Positions 52,043 through 60,264 of a stretch of 64,000 nt of DNA are shown in pieces. The translations under genes were made by a program, and so were the position numbers. The notes beneath the pieces are model-generated. The model worked only from the letters and a program-made list of their open reading frames with translations. It ran no database searches and was not told the DNA's origin. Source of the DNA: CAZAQK01 sp046344715 (GTDB lineage Bacteria; Pseudomonadota; Alphaproteobacteria; Rickettsiales; SXRF01). Within the stretch, counting starts at the first letter, position 1, and each line of letters begins with the position of its first letter. The DNA lies in NCBI GenBank assembly GCA_046344715.1, contig JBKDKX010000009.1:62001-126000 (forward strand), given 5' to 3'.

Positions 52043-52812
52043 TGGCTGGCGGAGATGAGAAAGATCCTAAAATGAGCAAAATTATTGATTACCCGCTTAA
52101 TGCTGATTTTTCAGGAGTAAATACGTTGCAAGCGCAAGGTGTTATTGATACCGGAAATAATCTTCGAGATGGTATAGAAGGTGCGCTTAGCATAGAAAAC
52201 GGCGTGATGAAATCTACCATCACACAATCTGATACGCTAACGGCTACTGCGATACGTTCAGAAATTACTGCACCGGCGGATAGTTTTACCGAGCGTTGGT
52301 ATGTGTGGGAGTTTATGCTGCCGGAGGGTTTTAACCCCAACATTGCCCCCATCAGCCTGATGCAGATTCATGACACTCCAGATGGCGGTGATGGCGCAAA
52401 GGCTGTGCCCTTTGCGCTGTATTATGAACAGGCAGGATATCTTGCCGCGCATGTCCCATTGCAAACGTTGCCAGCAGAAGGGGCTAATTTCAAACCGGCA
52501 GGAATTACGGATTTTGAAAGAGGTCGATGGCATAAAGCATGTTTGCATGCGTTTTGGTCAACCACTTTCACGGGGTTCAGAGAATTTTATATGGACGGTG
52601 TGCCGCTATTTCGGCACTTCAACCTCCCCGCTATGTATAGCGATGTAACAGGCCCATACCTGAAACTTGGCTGTTATGATGCCACGCATAATGCACGCTT
52701 TGGTAGTTGCACTGCCTATTTCCGCAATGTTGCCATATGGTTCGGTAATGATGGGTATTTTACGGTAATGGGTGGTATTCCTGCGCTGTCGCCCCAGAGA
52801 GTGGAGGATTAA
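52042..52812 (+). CDS. Polysaccharide-lyase-like protein of the phage-like cassette
   Basis: 256 residues with a jelly-roll pattern: WYVWEFMLPEGFNP near 85, LMQIHDTPDGGDG near 107, FALYYEQAGYLAAHV, and RGRWHKACLHAFWSTTFTGF with FYMDGVPLFRH near 170-195. These match the heparin-lyase-like polysaccharide lyase fold (PF14099 type) more than a pure lectin. The start may be ATG 52042 (TAATG coupling) or 52072. No signal peptide. Its position beside exopolysaccharide genes suggests the target is a capsule or EPS. Enzymatic activity is inferred only. Confidence 0.6.
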   Translation: MAGGDEKDPKMSKIIDYPLNADFSGVNTLQAQGVIDTGNNLRDGIEGALSIENGVMKSTITQSDTLTATAIRSEITAPADSFTERWYVWEFMLPEGFNPNIAPISLMQIHDTPDGGDGAKAVPFALYYEQAGYLAAHVPLQTLPAEGANFKPAGITDFERGRWHKACLHAFWSTTFTGFREFYMDGVPLFRHFNLPAMYSDVTGPYLKLGCYDATHNARFGSCTAYFRNVAIWFGNDGYFTVMGGIPALSPQRVED

Positions 52813-52821
52813 TGCCATGGA

Positions 52822-52840
52822 GTCATTGCGAGGAGCGATA
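52822..52840. repeat. Half copy of the GTCATTGCGAG repeat, forming the wecG 3' end
   Basis: GTCATTGCGAGGAGCGATA matches the left end of the 19323-19405 repeat. On the minus strand it encodes the final codons CGC TCC TCG CAA and the stop TGA of the WecG-family gene. The other half of the repeat is absent. Confidence 0.75.
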
Positions 52841-53611
52841 ATAACAAAATTTTTCCCTCCACACCAACACCAAAAACCTGCCATTCGTCACGAGGTAACG
52901 CTTAAACATACGCCGTGGCTCTTGTAGAAAACGATAAAACCACTCAAGACCAGAATTCTGCATCCAGAGTGGCGCGCGTTTGGTAATGCCGACTTTAATA
53001 TCAATAGAACCACCTACCCCCATAAGAAAAGGTACATTGATGATGTCTTTATATTGTGAAAGCAGGCGCTCTTTAGTAGGGCTAGAAATAGCGATGAAGA
53101 GGCAATCGGCATTACTTGCGGCAATATCACGGATAATCCCCTCTTCCTCCGCCGGTGTAAAATATCCATTGCGATAGCCCACAATGCTTATTGTTGGATA
53201 TTGCGTTTTTATATTGGCAATGGCGAGTTCTAACACTTCCTGCTTTGCACCAAAAAAATATGGGCGATAGCCTTTTGCGGCACACAAGCTCAACAGATTT
53301 TCCATAATATCCACGCCGCTTACACGCTCTGGTACAGTATGCCCGCAAAGCCGTGCACCCCACACCACTCCCATACCATCTATGTTAATGAGATCACTGC
53401 TGGATACATCCTGGCGCAGTACAGCATCGTGCTGCATGTTCACCAGCTTTGCGACATTCACCACTACATGTTGCAGCCGTATGCGCGTTTGCATGGCATG
53501 TTCCATAATAGCAAGTGTTTCCTGCATGGTAAGTGCATCCATCGGCGCGCTCATGAATGTAAAACGGCGAGTAGGGTTTTTGGTGTATGACGCTGTGTCA
53601 AACAACGTCAT
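52823..53611 (-). CDS. WecG/TagA/CpsF-family glycosyltransferase
   Basis: 262 residues. Family motifs: INIDGMGVVWGARLCG, VPERVSGVDIMENLLSL, IVGYRNGYF, MGVGGSIDIKVG and RAPLWMQNSGLEWFYRF followed by LQEPRR. Members add N-acetylmannosaminuronate or ManNAc to lipid-linked GlcNAc. With wecB immediately upstream (four-base overlap) the pathway UDP-GlcNAc to UDP-ManNAc to lipid-linked disaccharide is implied for EPS or capsule. The C-terminal RSSQ comes from a captured repeat and is probably not functional. Confidence 0.9.
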   Translation of the reverse strand: MTLFDTASYTKNPTRRFTFMSAPMDALTMQETLAIMEHAMQTRIRLQHVVVNVAKLVNMQHDAVLRQDVSSSDLINIDGMGVVWGARLCGHTVPERVSGVDIMENLLSLCAAKGYRPYFFGAKQEVLELAIANIKTQYPTISIVGYRNGYFTPAEEEGIIRDIAASNADCLFIAISSPTKERLLSQYKDIINVPFLMGVGGSIDIKVGITKRAPLWMQNSGLEWFYRFLQEPRRMFKRYLVTNGRFLVLVWREKFCYYRSSQ

Positions 53612-54804
53612 GCCGCTTTATACTCAAAATTATTGCTGGTGCTGTGTTTACCGGAAAGTATATTAATGATGCGGTTGCTGGCCTTGCCATCGCCGTAAGG
53701 ATTAGCGGTTTTTGCCATTTTTGCATAGGAAAGATCATTATCTAACAACTCAATCGTATGAGTAATAATCTGCTCGCTCTTTGCGCCTACAAGCTTTGCT
53801 GTGCCAGCCAGTACAGCCTCTGGCCGCTCGGTATTATCACGCATGACAAGCACCGGTTTACCCAAAGACGGCGCTTCTTCCTGTACACCGCCGGAATCCG
53901 TGAGCACAAGGTAAGAGCGCTGCATCAACGCAACAAATTCTGGGTAATCTAATGGCTTGATAAGATGCACATTATCAATATCGGCCAGTGCCTCACGCAC
54001 GGTGCTCTGAACATGTTGGTTTAGATGCACGGGATAAACGAACTGCACGTTTTGGGTTACGTATTTTTTAGCTAGCTGCCTTACTGCCTTGCAGATTTCT
54101 TGTAATCCTTCGCCATAATTCTCACGGCGATGGCTGGTAACTAATACAATTCGGTGTGATTGAGGAATATTCGCTACTGGATTTAATGGCTTTTTTGCTA
54201 ACATATCGCGTGTTTCAAACAGTGCATCAATCACTGTATTACCCGTTACAAATACATTCTGGGTAATGCTTTCTCGTTTTAAAGCCTCAGCAGCCTGCTC
54301 AGTTGGCGCGAAGTTCCAGTGGCTCATATGACCAATAAGTCGGCGATTCACTTCCTCCGGATACGGTGAATAATTATCACCTGTGCGAAGCCCTGCTTCT
54401 ATATGAGCAATCCGCATAGGAGTGTTACGAAGCTGGTTTTTCCAGAAATGATCATAGCTGTAATATGTTGCGAGTGCACCTATGAATGCCGACGTAGTAT
54501 CTCCTTGCACCATGATAATGTCTGGTGCTACGTCCTCAATCACATCATGTAAACCGGAAAGTAATCTGCCTGCCAGATGTGACAGCGGCTGCTGGTGGCG
54601 CATTACATCCAGCGTATAATCTCTTGAGATGCCGAACCAATCAAGGATTGGAAACATCATGTCTGTATGTTGTCCGGTAGCACAAACGGCCACATCAAAG
54701 GCTTTATTGCGGTGCATGGCACGGATAATTGGCGCCATTTTAATAGCTTCGGGCCTGGTGCCAATAACAGCAATAACTTTGTGTTTTTTATTACTATTTT
54801 TCAT
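53608..54804 (-). CDS. wecB: UDP-N-acetylglucosamine 2-epimerase (non-hydrolysing)
   Basis: Converts UDP-GlcNAc to UDP-ManNAc for surface polysaccharides. 398 residues beginning MKNSNKKHKVIAVIGTRPEA; family motifs GTRPEAIKMAPII, VQGDTTSAF, HIEAGLRTGDN, PEEVNRRLIGHMS, TSHRRENYGEG and DSGGVQEEAPSLGKPVLV are all present. A longer frame to 54846 adds non-family residues. Overlaps the WecG-family gene by four bases; divergent from the Wzz/kinase gene. Confidence 0.95.
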   Translation of the reverse strand: MKNSNKKHKVIAVIGTRPEAIKMAPIIRAMHRNKAFDVAVCATGQHTDMMFPILDWFGISRDYTLDVMRHQQPLSHLAGRLLSGLHDVIEDVAPDIIMVQGDTTSAFIGALATYYSYDHFWKNQLRNTPMRIAHIEAGLRTGDNYSPYPEEVNRRLIGHMSHWNFAPTEQAAEALKRESITQNVFVTGNTVIDALFETRDMLAKKPLNPVANIPQSHRIVLVTSHRRENYGEGLQEICKAVRQLAKKYVTQNVQFVYPVHLNQHVQSTVREALADIDNVHLIKPLDYPEFVALMQRSYLVLTDSGGVQEEAPSLGKPVLVMRDNTERPEAVLAGTAKLVGAKSEQIITHTIELLDNDLSYAKMAKTANPYGDGKASNRIINILSGKHSTSNNFEYKAA

Positions 54805-54984
54805 TATCGGCCAAATTTCAAAATTAAGTTGGTTGCATTGCAGCAAGGTAAGCCAGTTTACAGTATTAATTTCAACTGTTTTTGTATGAAGATTTTGTCA
54901 TAAACTTCTGAGTTGATATTAACTTTTTATACGGGCATACAAGAGTGTCCCAATATTGGAAGATCAAGGCTAAGCGAGCGTATC

Positions 54985-57015
54985 GTGCTGCAAGAAAATA
55001 ACAATCAGGCAAATAATGCAAACGTGCCAGACGTGTTTGAAGTGCTGCGCGTGTTGTTGCGCTATAAAAAGCTGATGGCGCAGATAATGGTTGGTTGCAT
55101 GGCAGTTGGTTTTATTATCATCATGCTGTTGCCGAATTATTATAAGGCCTATGCAACCATTGTACTCAATGAGCAAAGCCTGAATGTCAGTGACTTCCAG
55201 AATATATTCTCCGGTGTAAAGCAGGATAATATGTCAGTGCAGACGGAATTAAAAATACTCAATTCACACAGCCTTGCACTGGCCACGGTACAAAAAAGTG
55301 AACTGCTCAAACATCCTGAATATGCTGGCATTGAACGTGAGGAAGAAGCCATAAGTGCTTTTGCAAAAAATCTTTCGGTAAATTCACAAGGTGTATCACG
55401 CGCCATTGAAATTATATTTAAATCCAAAGATCCTGAATTTGCTGCTAAAGTGGCAAATATCCATGCAAATTCCTATCTTGAATCGCAGGTGGAATTCAAA
55501 CGCCAGCAGGCGGAAAAAATGCGCGGGTGGTTTGAGGTAAAGGTAAAGGAACTGAAAGCTGATGCGATCAAAAAAGCGCAGGCCGTGCAGGATTATCGCG
55601 CGAAAGAAAAACTGGTAATAGGCAAGGATAAAAATGAGCTTATTTACCAACAAATTTCAGATGTAGCAGGCCAGTTAGTGCCCGTTGAGGTGAGCAAGTA
55701 TGGGATGCAAGCGAAATCACAGGATGCAGATAAAACGGACTCTGATGATATCATTAAATCTCCCCTTATCCAGAACTTAAAAACGCAAGCCAGTAACATT
55801 TCGCAAGAGCTTGGATCGCTGCGTGCCAAATATGGTCCGAACCACCCTAGGGTGCTGGAGATAAAAAACAGGCTAACGCAGGTGAATGCAGCGATTGCTT
55901 CTGAGACGGCAGCCATAGAAGGTGCAGTGATAAAAACGCAGGCGGCAACAGAAACACAGGAAACCTTGCTTAAATCGCGGCTGGATACACTTAATCAGGA
56001 AGCAGATAATCTGCGCGATAAAATGATTACGCTGGAAAGCTTGCAGATCGAGGCTGACGCTAGCAAGAAGATACTGGATAATTTTTTGAAGAATTATGAA
56101 ACCATCCAGTCGCAGGTGAGCTTCGCATGGCCGGATGCCACGCTGGTTTCACCCGCAGTTACCCCAACAAAACCAGCGCCCCCCGGTAAAAAATTGCTGA
56201 TGTTTTTTGTAACTATTCTCTCTGCATCACTGGCACTTACCGTGGTGTTTATGAAGGAACTGATGCAACGTGGTGTACGCAGTTTTGATGATGTGCGCCA
56301 GCTACAGCAGATTCCCCTTGGCATTCTTCCATTTGCTGCGGATATTGCTACTGCTATGCATTCCACTGATGCCTCCAGTTACCGCGAGGCGGTTAAGCGT
56401 GTGTATATGTCTGGACTAATGAATAGTAAGGCACGTACCTTGCTTGTAACCTCTGCCATGCCCAAAGAGGGACGCAGCACCCTGGCACAATCAATGGCAA
56501 ATTACCTCGTCTCGCTGGGGCATAATGTAGTGCTGGTCGATGCTGATTTTCTGCGCCCTACTCTAACGAAAAATTCTGGATTGCGTAAAGCCATTGGGTT
56601 TACGGATGTGCTGCTTGGCTGCGCCACGCTGGACGATGCAATAAGTACTGATGAAGATGTCCGTTTTCTACCAGCAGGCAGCCAGTTACCTGCTTCACCA
56701 GATATGTTGCAGGAACTTAAATTACAGCGTGTCCTTGCACAGCTTCGCGCTGCATATGAATTTGTATTGATAGATTCTGGCCCACTGATGGCACATTCCG
56801 AAGCGGCCGCCATTGCGCGCGCGAGTGATGCGGTGCTAGTGGTTGCCGAATGGCTTAAAACACCACAAAAAAGTCTTTCTAATCTGTTTGTTACGCTCAA
56901 AGAGCTTGATGCAGAGGTATTGGGTGTAGTGATCAACAAGGTAGATATTGGCAAATATAAAACTATCTCCACCAGCTCTGATTTTCTACTGCCTAAAGCG
57001 GCAAACGCGGCCTGA
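54985..57015 (+). CDS. Wzz/GumC-type polysaccharide co-polymerase with degenerate BY-kinase domain
   Basis: 676 residues from a GTG at 54985 (a TTG at 54913 is also open; neither has a good ribosome-binding site). Order: Wzz N-terminal domain with membrane helix (about 40-60), long coiled-coil periplasmic region (about 150-400), PxxPxxP-containing second helix (SPAVTPTKPAPPGKK, then a hydrophobic stretch near 420), cytoplasmic BY-kinase fold (about 460-650). The Walker A reads PKEGRSTLAQ, with Arg (about 497) where the catalytic Lys is expected; Walker A' VVLVDADFLRPT and Walker B FVLIDSG remain. No C-terminal Tyr cluster is seen. Chain-length control of EPS export is the likely role; kinase activity is doubtful. 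Confidence 0.85.
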   Translation: MLQENNNQANNANVPDVFEVLRVLLRYKKLMAQIMVGCMAVGFIIIMLLPNYYKAYATIVLNEQSLNVSDFQNIFSGVKQDNMSVQTELKILNSHSLALATVQKSELLKHPEYAGIEREEEAISAFAKNLSVNSQGVSRAIEIIFKSKDPEFAAKVANIHANSYLESQVEFKRQQAEKMRGWFEVKVKELKADAIKKAQAVQDYRAKEKLVIGKDKNELIYQQISDVAGQLVPVEVSKYGMQAKSQDADKTDSDDIIKSPLIQNLKTQASNISQELGSLRAKYGPNHPRVLEIKNRLTQVNAAIASETAAIEGAVIKTQAATETQETLLKSRLDTLNQEADNLRDKMITLESLQIEADASKKILDNFLKNYETIQSQVSFAWPDATLVSPAVTPTKPAPPGKKLLMFFVTILSASLALTVVFMKELMQRGVRSFDDVRQLQQIPLGILPFAADIATAMHSTDASSYREAVKRVYMSGLMNSKARTLLVTSAMPKEGRSTLAQSMANYLVSLGHNVVLVDADFLRPTLTKNSGLRKAIGFTDVLLGCATLDDAISTDEDVRFLPAGSQLPASPDMLQELKLQRVLAQLRAAYEFVLIDSGPLMAHSEAAAIARASDAVLVVAEWLKTPQKSLSNLFVTLKELDAEVLGVVINKVDIGKYKTISTSSDFLLPKAANAA

Positions 57016-57017
57016 AT

Positions 57018-58337
57018 ATGTCGGCGGATAGTTTATCAATTCAAGATACATTGCGAGTTAACCGTCTGCTTAATAATGCAGAGCGCATGGTAGCAAATTC
57101 GCTACGTATTCTTATCATCAATATTATCGGGCTTGGATTCACGGCAGCAGGTATTGCTGCACAATCGCTGGTGCCGGATGATGTGCTTTTGTTCCGCAAG
57201 CGCGCCATTAGCGATACACTGCCGCAAGGCATTCGCCTTGGCGGGCTAATGGTGAGCCCGGGTATTGAGGTAAGCAGCACCTATGATGATAATATTTTCC
57301 GTACCACTACAGGTGAAAAATCAGACCTTATTACCAGCGTAAAACCCGCAATCGGCATACAAAGTAATTGGGATAGACACGCCCTGTTCTTCGGAGCGGA
57401 AGGTGAATTTGGTTTTTACAAAAATTATACCTCAGAGAATTTTGAGGATTATGGCGTCATGCTCTCCGGCCAGTATGATATTACCGATGATACGTATGTG
57501 ATTTTGGCGCTCTCACAGGCTAACCGACATATTGGCCGTGGGTCTTTGCTGGATCCTAATGCTTCTACCCCTACTGAATATGAAGTAACTCGCCAGCAGT
57601 TCCGATTTGTGCGTGAGCTTGGCGTGTTGCAAGTTGAACTGGACGGTCAGAATGAGGATGTGCGCTTAAGCGATGTCACAGCCAGTGGAGTGCCCAACTC
57701 TAGCCTTGCTGAGCGTGATAACCAGAAAATCGGGGGGCAAATCAAATTTGAATATATGCCTGGAAATTCGCTGTTTGCGCGGTATACGTATGCCAATACA
57801 GATTATGCGCTTTCCGGCGGGGCAAGTCGCAACGCGCAAGGCTATGATATTAAATCTGGTATGGAGATAGACCTGAATCGCGGCATCAAAGCCAGCTTGT
57901 TTGGTACTTATATAAACCGCCAGTATGAAACCGAAAGCCCCGATACCAGCCGCATCTATCCGGGTGCAACGCTTAGTTATGATATCACCAAGCTCACCAC
58001 CCTCACCGGCCTGCTGGAAACAGATTTCAACGAAACCACCGTGTCTGGTGTGGCAGGTGTATTGCGTACCCAGCGTAGGCTTGGCCTTGCCCAGCAATTT
58101 ACTGAATTACTCCGCGCCGAGATATATACTGGCCTAAATGACTATAATTATGTGGGCGGCACCGGCAGCATAAACCGTGAAACCGATCTGAAATTTGCGG
58201 GCGTTACCACCCAATACAAAGCCACAGAACATTTAGGTATTAAAGCCACTTACGACTGGCAGGAGCGCTCATCTCCCATAGCTTCGGATGAATATAGGGA
58301 TAACCGCGCTTCCCTGTCTTTAATCTATATGTATTAG
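57018..58337 (+). CDS. Outer-membrane beta-barrel protein (BBP2_2/OMP_b-brl_2 type)
   Basis: 439 residues. The signature GIEVSSTYDDNIFRTTTGEKSD near 80-100 is split here as SSTYDDNIFR and KSDLITSVKP; alternating beta-strand pattern continues to a C-terminal aromatic residue (SLIYMY), typical of outer-membrane barrels. Only two bases separate it from the Wzz gene. From 57018 the hydrophobic signal is internal; an ATG at 57087 gives a standard signal peptide (MVANSLRILIINIIGLGF...) and may be the real start. In Alphaproteobacteria such barrels accompany GumC/Wzz genes and are presumed EPS-associated. Confidence 0.85.
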   Translation: MSADSLSIQDTLRVNRLLNNAERMVANSLRILIINIIGLGFTAAGIAAQSLVPDDVLLFRKRAISDTLPQGIRLGGLMVSPGIEVSSTYDDNIFRTTTGEKSDLITSVKPAIGIQSNWDRHALFFGAEGEFGFYKNYTSENFEDYGVMLSGQYDITDDTYVILALSQANRHIGRGSLLDPNASTPTEYEVTRQQFRFVRELGVLQVELDGQNEDVRLSDVTASGVPNSSLAERDNQKIGGQIKFEYMPGNSLFARYTYANTDYALSGGASRNAQGYDIKSGMEIDLNRGIKASLFGTYINRQYETESPDTSRIYPGATLSYDITKLTTLTGLLETDFNETTVSGVAGVLRTQRRLGLAQQFTELLRAEIYTGLNDYNYVGGTGSINRETDLKFAGVTTQYKATEHLGIKATYDWQERSSPIASDEYRDNRASLSLIYMY

Positions 58338-58394
58338 AGAAAATCACGAATTTTCAAATAAATAGCTTGTGTGCCATGATTTTTTGTGCATAAT

Positions 58395-58425
58395 GAGTCT
58401 CGAGTTTTCGCAAGACTCTTTGTTT
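58395..58425 (+). terminator. Possible weak terminator after the EPS operon
   Basis: GAGTCT at 58395-58400 and AGACTC at 58413-58418 form a 6-bp stem with a 12-base loop, followed by TTTGTTT. It lies 58 bases after the beta-barrel gene and before the cold-shock leader. Short stem, so modest support. Confidence 0.4.
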
Positions 58426-58579
58426 AATTGCTACCTGTTTGACTACAGTTACTTGTCTTAGAAATAAGGCAAATGAGATCTACGACATTGTTGATCCCAA
58501 GCGTTTAGTAAAGAGTGACCTGCTGAATAATCAGGGTGATTGCTCTTTATTTTTAACGTTTTTATTTAAGGATACTACA
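58426..58579 (+). promoter_or_regulatory. Leader region of the cold-shock gene
   Basis: The interval before cspA contains a TTGACT -35-like hexamer at 58439 with only poor -10 matches following, and an untranslated stretch of about 100 bases ending in AAGGA seven or eight bases before the ATG. Long leaders that refold in the cold are known for csp genes. A conserved cold-box could not be identified by eye. Confidence 0.4.
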
Positions 58580-58786
58580 ATGGCTACAGGTACAGTAAAA
58601 TGGTTCAATCCAACTAAAGGTTATGGTTTCATTCAGCCTGATCAAGGCGGTGGCGACGTGTTCGTTCACGTTAGCGCTGTTGAGCGTGCTGGTCTTTCCG
58701 GCCTCAACGAAGGACAGAAAGTTAGCTTTGAGCTGGAAAGCAACAAAGGCAAAACTTCTGCCGTTAATCTGAAACTGGCTAGCTAA
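58580..58786 (+). CDS. cspA: Cold-shock protein, CspA family
   Basis: 68-residue single cold-shock domain with both RNP motifs: KGYGFIQP and DVFVHVSAV. Binds single-stranded RNA/DNA and melts mRNA structure. ATG at 58580 preceded by AAGGA; an in-frame extension to 58439 is non-homologous. A hairpin and then a DEAD-box helicase gene follow, a pairing that makes sense as an RNA-unwinding cold response. Confidence 0.96.
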   Translation: MATGTVKWFNPTKGYGFIQPDQGGGDVFVHVSAVERAGLSGLNEGQKVSFELESNKGKTSAVNLKLAS

Positions 58787-58820
58787 TTTAAGCTAACCCT
58801 TTTTCTACAAAAAATGCGAG

Positions 58821-58863
58821 TAGGCGAGCCAGCATTGTGCATGGCATCGTATTGGCTCGCCTA
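58821..58863. repeat. 11-bp inverted repeat between cspA and the DEAD-box gene
   Basis: TAGGCGAGCCA (58821-58831) and TGGCTCGCCTA (58853-58863) form a perfect stem with a 21-base loop. No T-run follows. It lies 34 bases after the cspA stop and ends 12 bases before the helicase ATG, so it could protect the cspA 3' end or control helicase translation. Confidence 0.65.
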
Positions 58864-58875
58864 TGGACATATAAA

Positions 58876-60126
58876 ATGGAAAACTTCCAATCACTGGGGT
58901 TGCCGCAACCTTTAATGCGCGCGCTTGAGAAAATGCAATTTACTACCCCTACGCCAATTCAGGCGCAGGCTATTCCACCAGCTCTCGAAGGAAAAGACAT
59001 CCTTGGCTCTGCTCAAACCGGCACCGGTAAAACCGGCGCGTTTGGCATTCCGCTGGTAACCAAACTCTTAAACAGCCCCCGTGGCTCTGCATTGGTGATG
59101 ACACCGACGCGTGAACTCGCCGTGCAAGTTTTAGCAATGCTTGAAAAACTTATCGATAGTCAGGGTGGTATCAAAACCGCGCTGCTTATTGGTGGTGATT
59201 CTATGCCTAAACAGATGGCGCAGCTTCGTGCTCGCCCTCGTCTTATTGTTGGTACCCCTGGCCGTATTAACGACCATCTGGAACGCGGCAGCCTTATGTT
59301 GCACGACGCTGGCTTCCTCGTGCTTGATGAAACTGATCGTATGCTTGATATGGGTTTCTCTGTTCAGATTGAACGGGTACTGAAATTCATGCCAGCTGTG
59401 CGCCAGACACTGCTCTTTTCTGCCACGCTGCCAGACAATATCGTTACCTTGTCTCGTCGCTATTTGAAAGATCCTGTGCGCGTATCGGTAGGTTCAACCT
59501 CTAAGCCGATTGCTAAAATCGAACAGGAAGTACTACACGTTACCGAAGATGCAAAATACGCTGAACTCATCACCCAGCTTAACAAGCGCGAAGGATCTAT
59601 TATTATCTTCGTGAAAACCAAATATGGTGCTGAGAAAATGGCAAAACGCCTGCGTAAGGAAAACCACAGCGCAGATGCTATTCATGGTGACCTTCGCCAA
59701 AACCAACGCGATAGAACCATCGCCGCTTTTCGTGCCTGCAAATACCGCATCATGGTGGCAACGGACATCGCGGCGCGAGGCCTTGACATTCCACACATTG
59801 AGCATGTTATCAATTATGACCTTCCACAATGTCCGGAAGATTATATTCACCGTATCGGTCGCACCGCTCGCGCTGGTGCTGCAGGATCGGCCTTGTGCCT
59901 TATCACTCCAGCGGATCGTATTAAATGGAGTGCTATCACCCGTTTGATCGACCCATCAGCAAAACCGGAACCACGTAGCGGCGGAGGACGCCCTAATGGC
60001 GCACCACAGCATCGCGGTGGTAATGGTGGTGGAAATAGTGCTGGTGGCAAAAAACGTCCAAATGGTGGCTTTAACCGTCGCCGTCGCTTCGGTGGTGGTG
60101 GCAATAAAACCAAAGCCGCTGCTTAA
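58876..60126 (+). CDS. rhlE: DEAD-box RNA helicase, RhlE-like
   Basis: ATP-dependent RNA helicase likely acting in ribosome assembly or mRNA decay. 416 residues: Q motif FTTPTPIQAQAIPP, motif I AQTGTGKTGAF, Ia TPTRELAVQ, motif II LDETDRMLDMGF (DETD in place of DEAD), SAT in LFSATLP, motif V ATDIAARGLDIP and VI HRIGRTARAG. The C-terminal 50 residues are a Gly/Arg/Asn-rich RNA-binding tail. ATG at 58876; the frame upstream to 58837 is not conserved. A strong terminator follows. Confidence 0.94.
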   Translation: MENFQSLGLPQPLMRALEKMQFTTPTPIQAQAIPPALEGKDILGSAQTGTGKTGAFGIPLVTKLLNSPRGSALVMTPTRELAVQVLAMLEKLIDSQGGIKTALLIGGDSMPKQMAQLRARPRLIVGTPGRINDHLERGSLMLHDAGFLVLDETDRMLDMGFSVQIERVLKFMPAVRQTLLFSATLPDNIVTLSRRYLKDPVRVSVGSTSKPIAKIEQEVLHVTEDAKYAELITQLNKREGSIIIFVKTKYGAEKMAKRLRKENHSADAIHGDLRQNQRDRTIAAFRACKYRIMVATDIAARGLDIPHIEHVINYDLPQCPEDYIHRIGRTARAGAAGSALCLITPADRIKWSAITRLIDPSAKPEPRSGGGRPNGAPQHRGGNGGGNSAGGKKRPNGGFNRRRRFGGGGNKTKAAA

Positions 60127-60145
60127 TAGCAAGAAAAACCAAAGA

Positions 60146-60173
60146 AAAAGCCCGCTTCGCGCGGGCTTTTTTT
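60146..60173 (+). terminator. Rho-independent terminator of the helicase gene
   Basis: Perfect 10-bp stem AAAAGCCCGC/GCGGGCTTTT with a 5-base loop and a T-run, 20 bases after the helicase stop. Confidence 0.93.
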
Positions 60174-60191
60174 ATTGGAGGTCTTTTACTT

Positions 60192-60258
60192 GTCATCCTG
60201 AGCGAGGCAAAGCCGAATCGAAGGATCTGAAAAGATTCTTCGCTACGCTCAGAATGAC
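60192..60258. repeat. Palindromic repeat, GTCATCCTGAG class
   Basis: Begins GTCATCCTGAGCGAGGC, contains AAGGATCTGAAAAGATTCTT and ends CGCTCAGAATGAC; inverted ends and a central palindrome. Same class as 50565-50620. Lies between the convergent helicase and RidA genes. Confidence 0.88.
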
Positions 60259-60264
60259 AACATC

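Noticed and set aside
51179..52812. Intact prophage
   Set aside because: No capsid, portal, terminase, lysis or integrase genes between 49795 and 54804.
58439..58579. 47-codon extension of the cold-shock protein
   Set aside because: Not homologous to Csp proteins; AAGGA directly before the ATG at 58580 marks the start, so this is leader.
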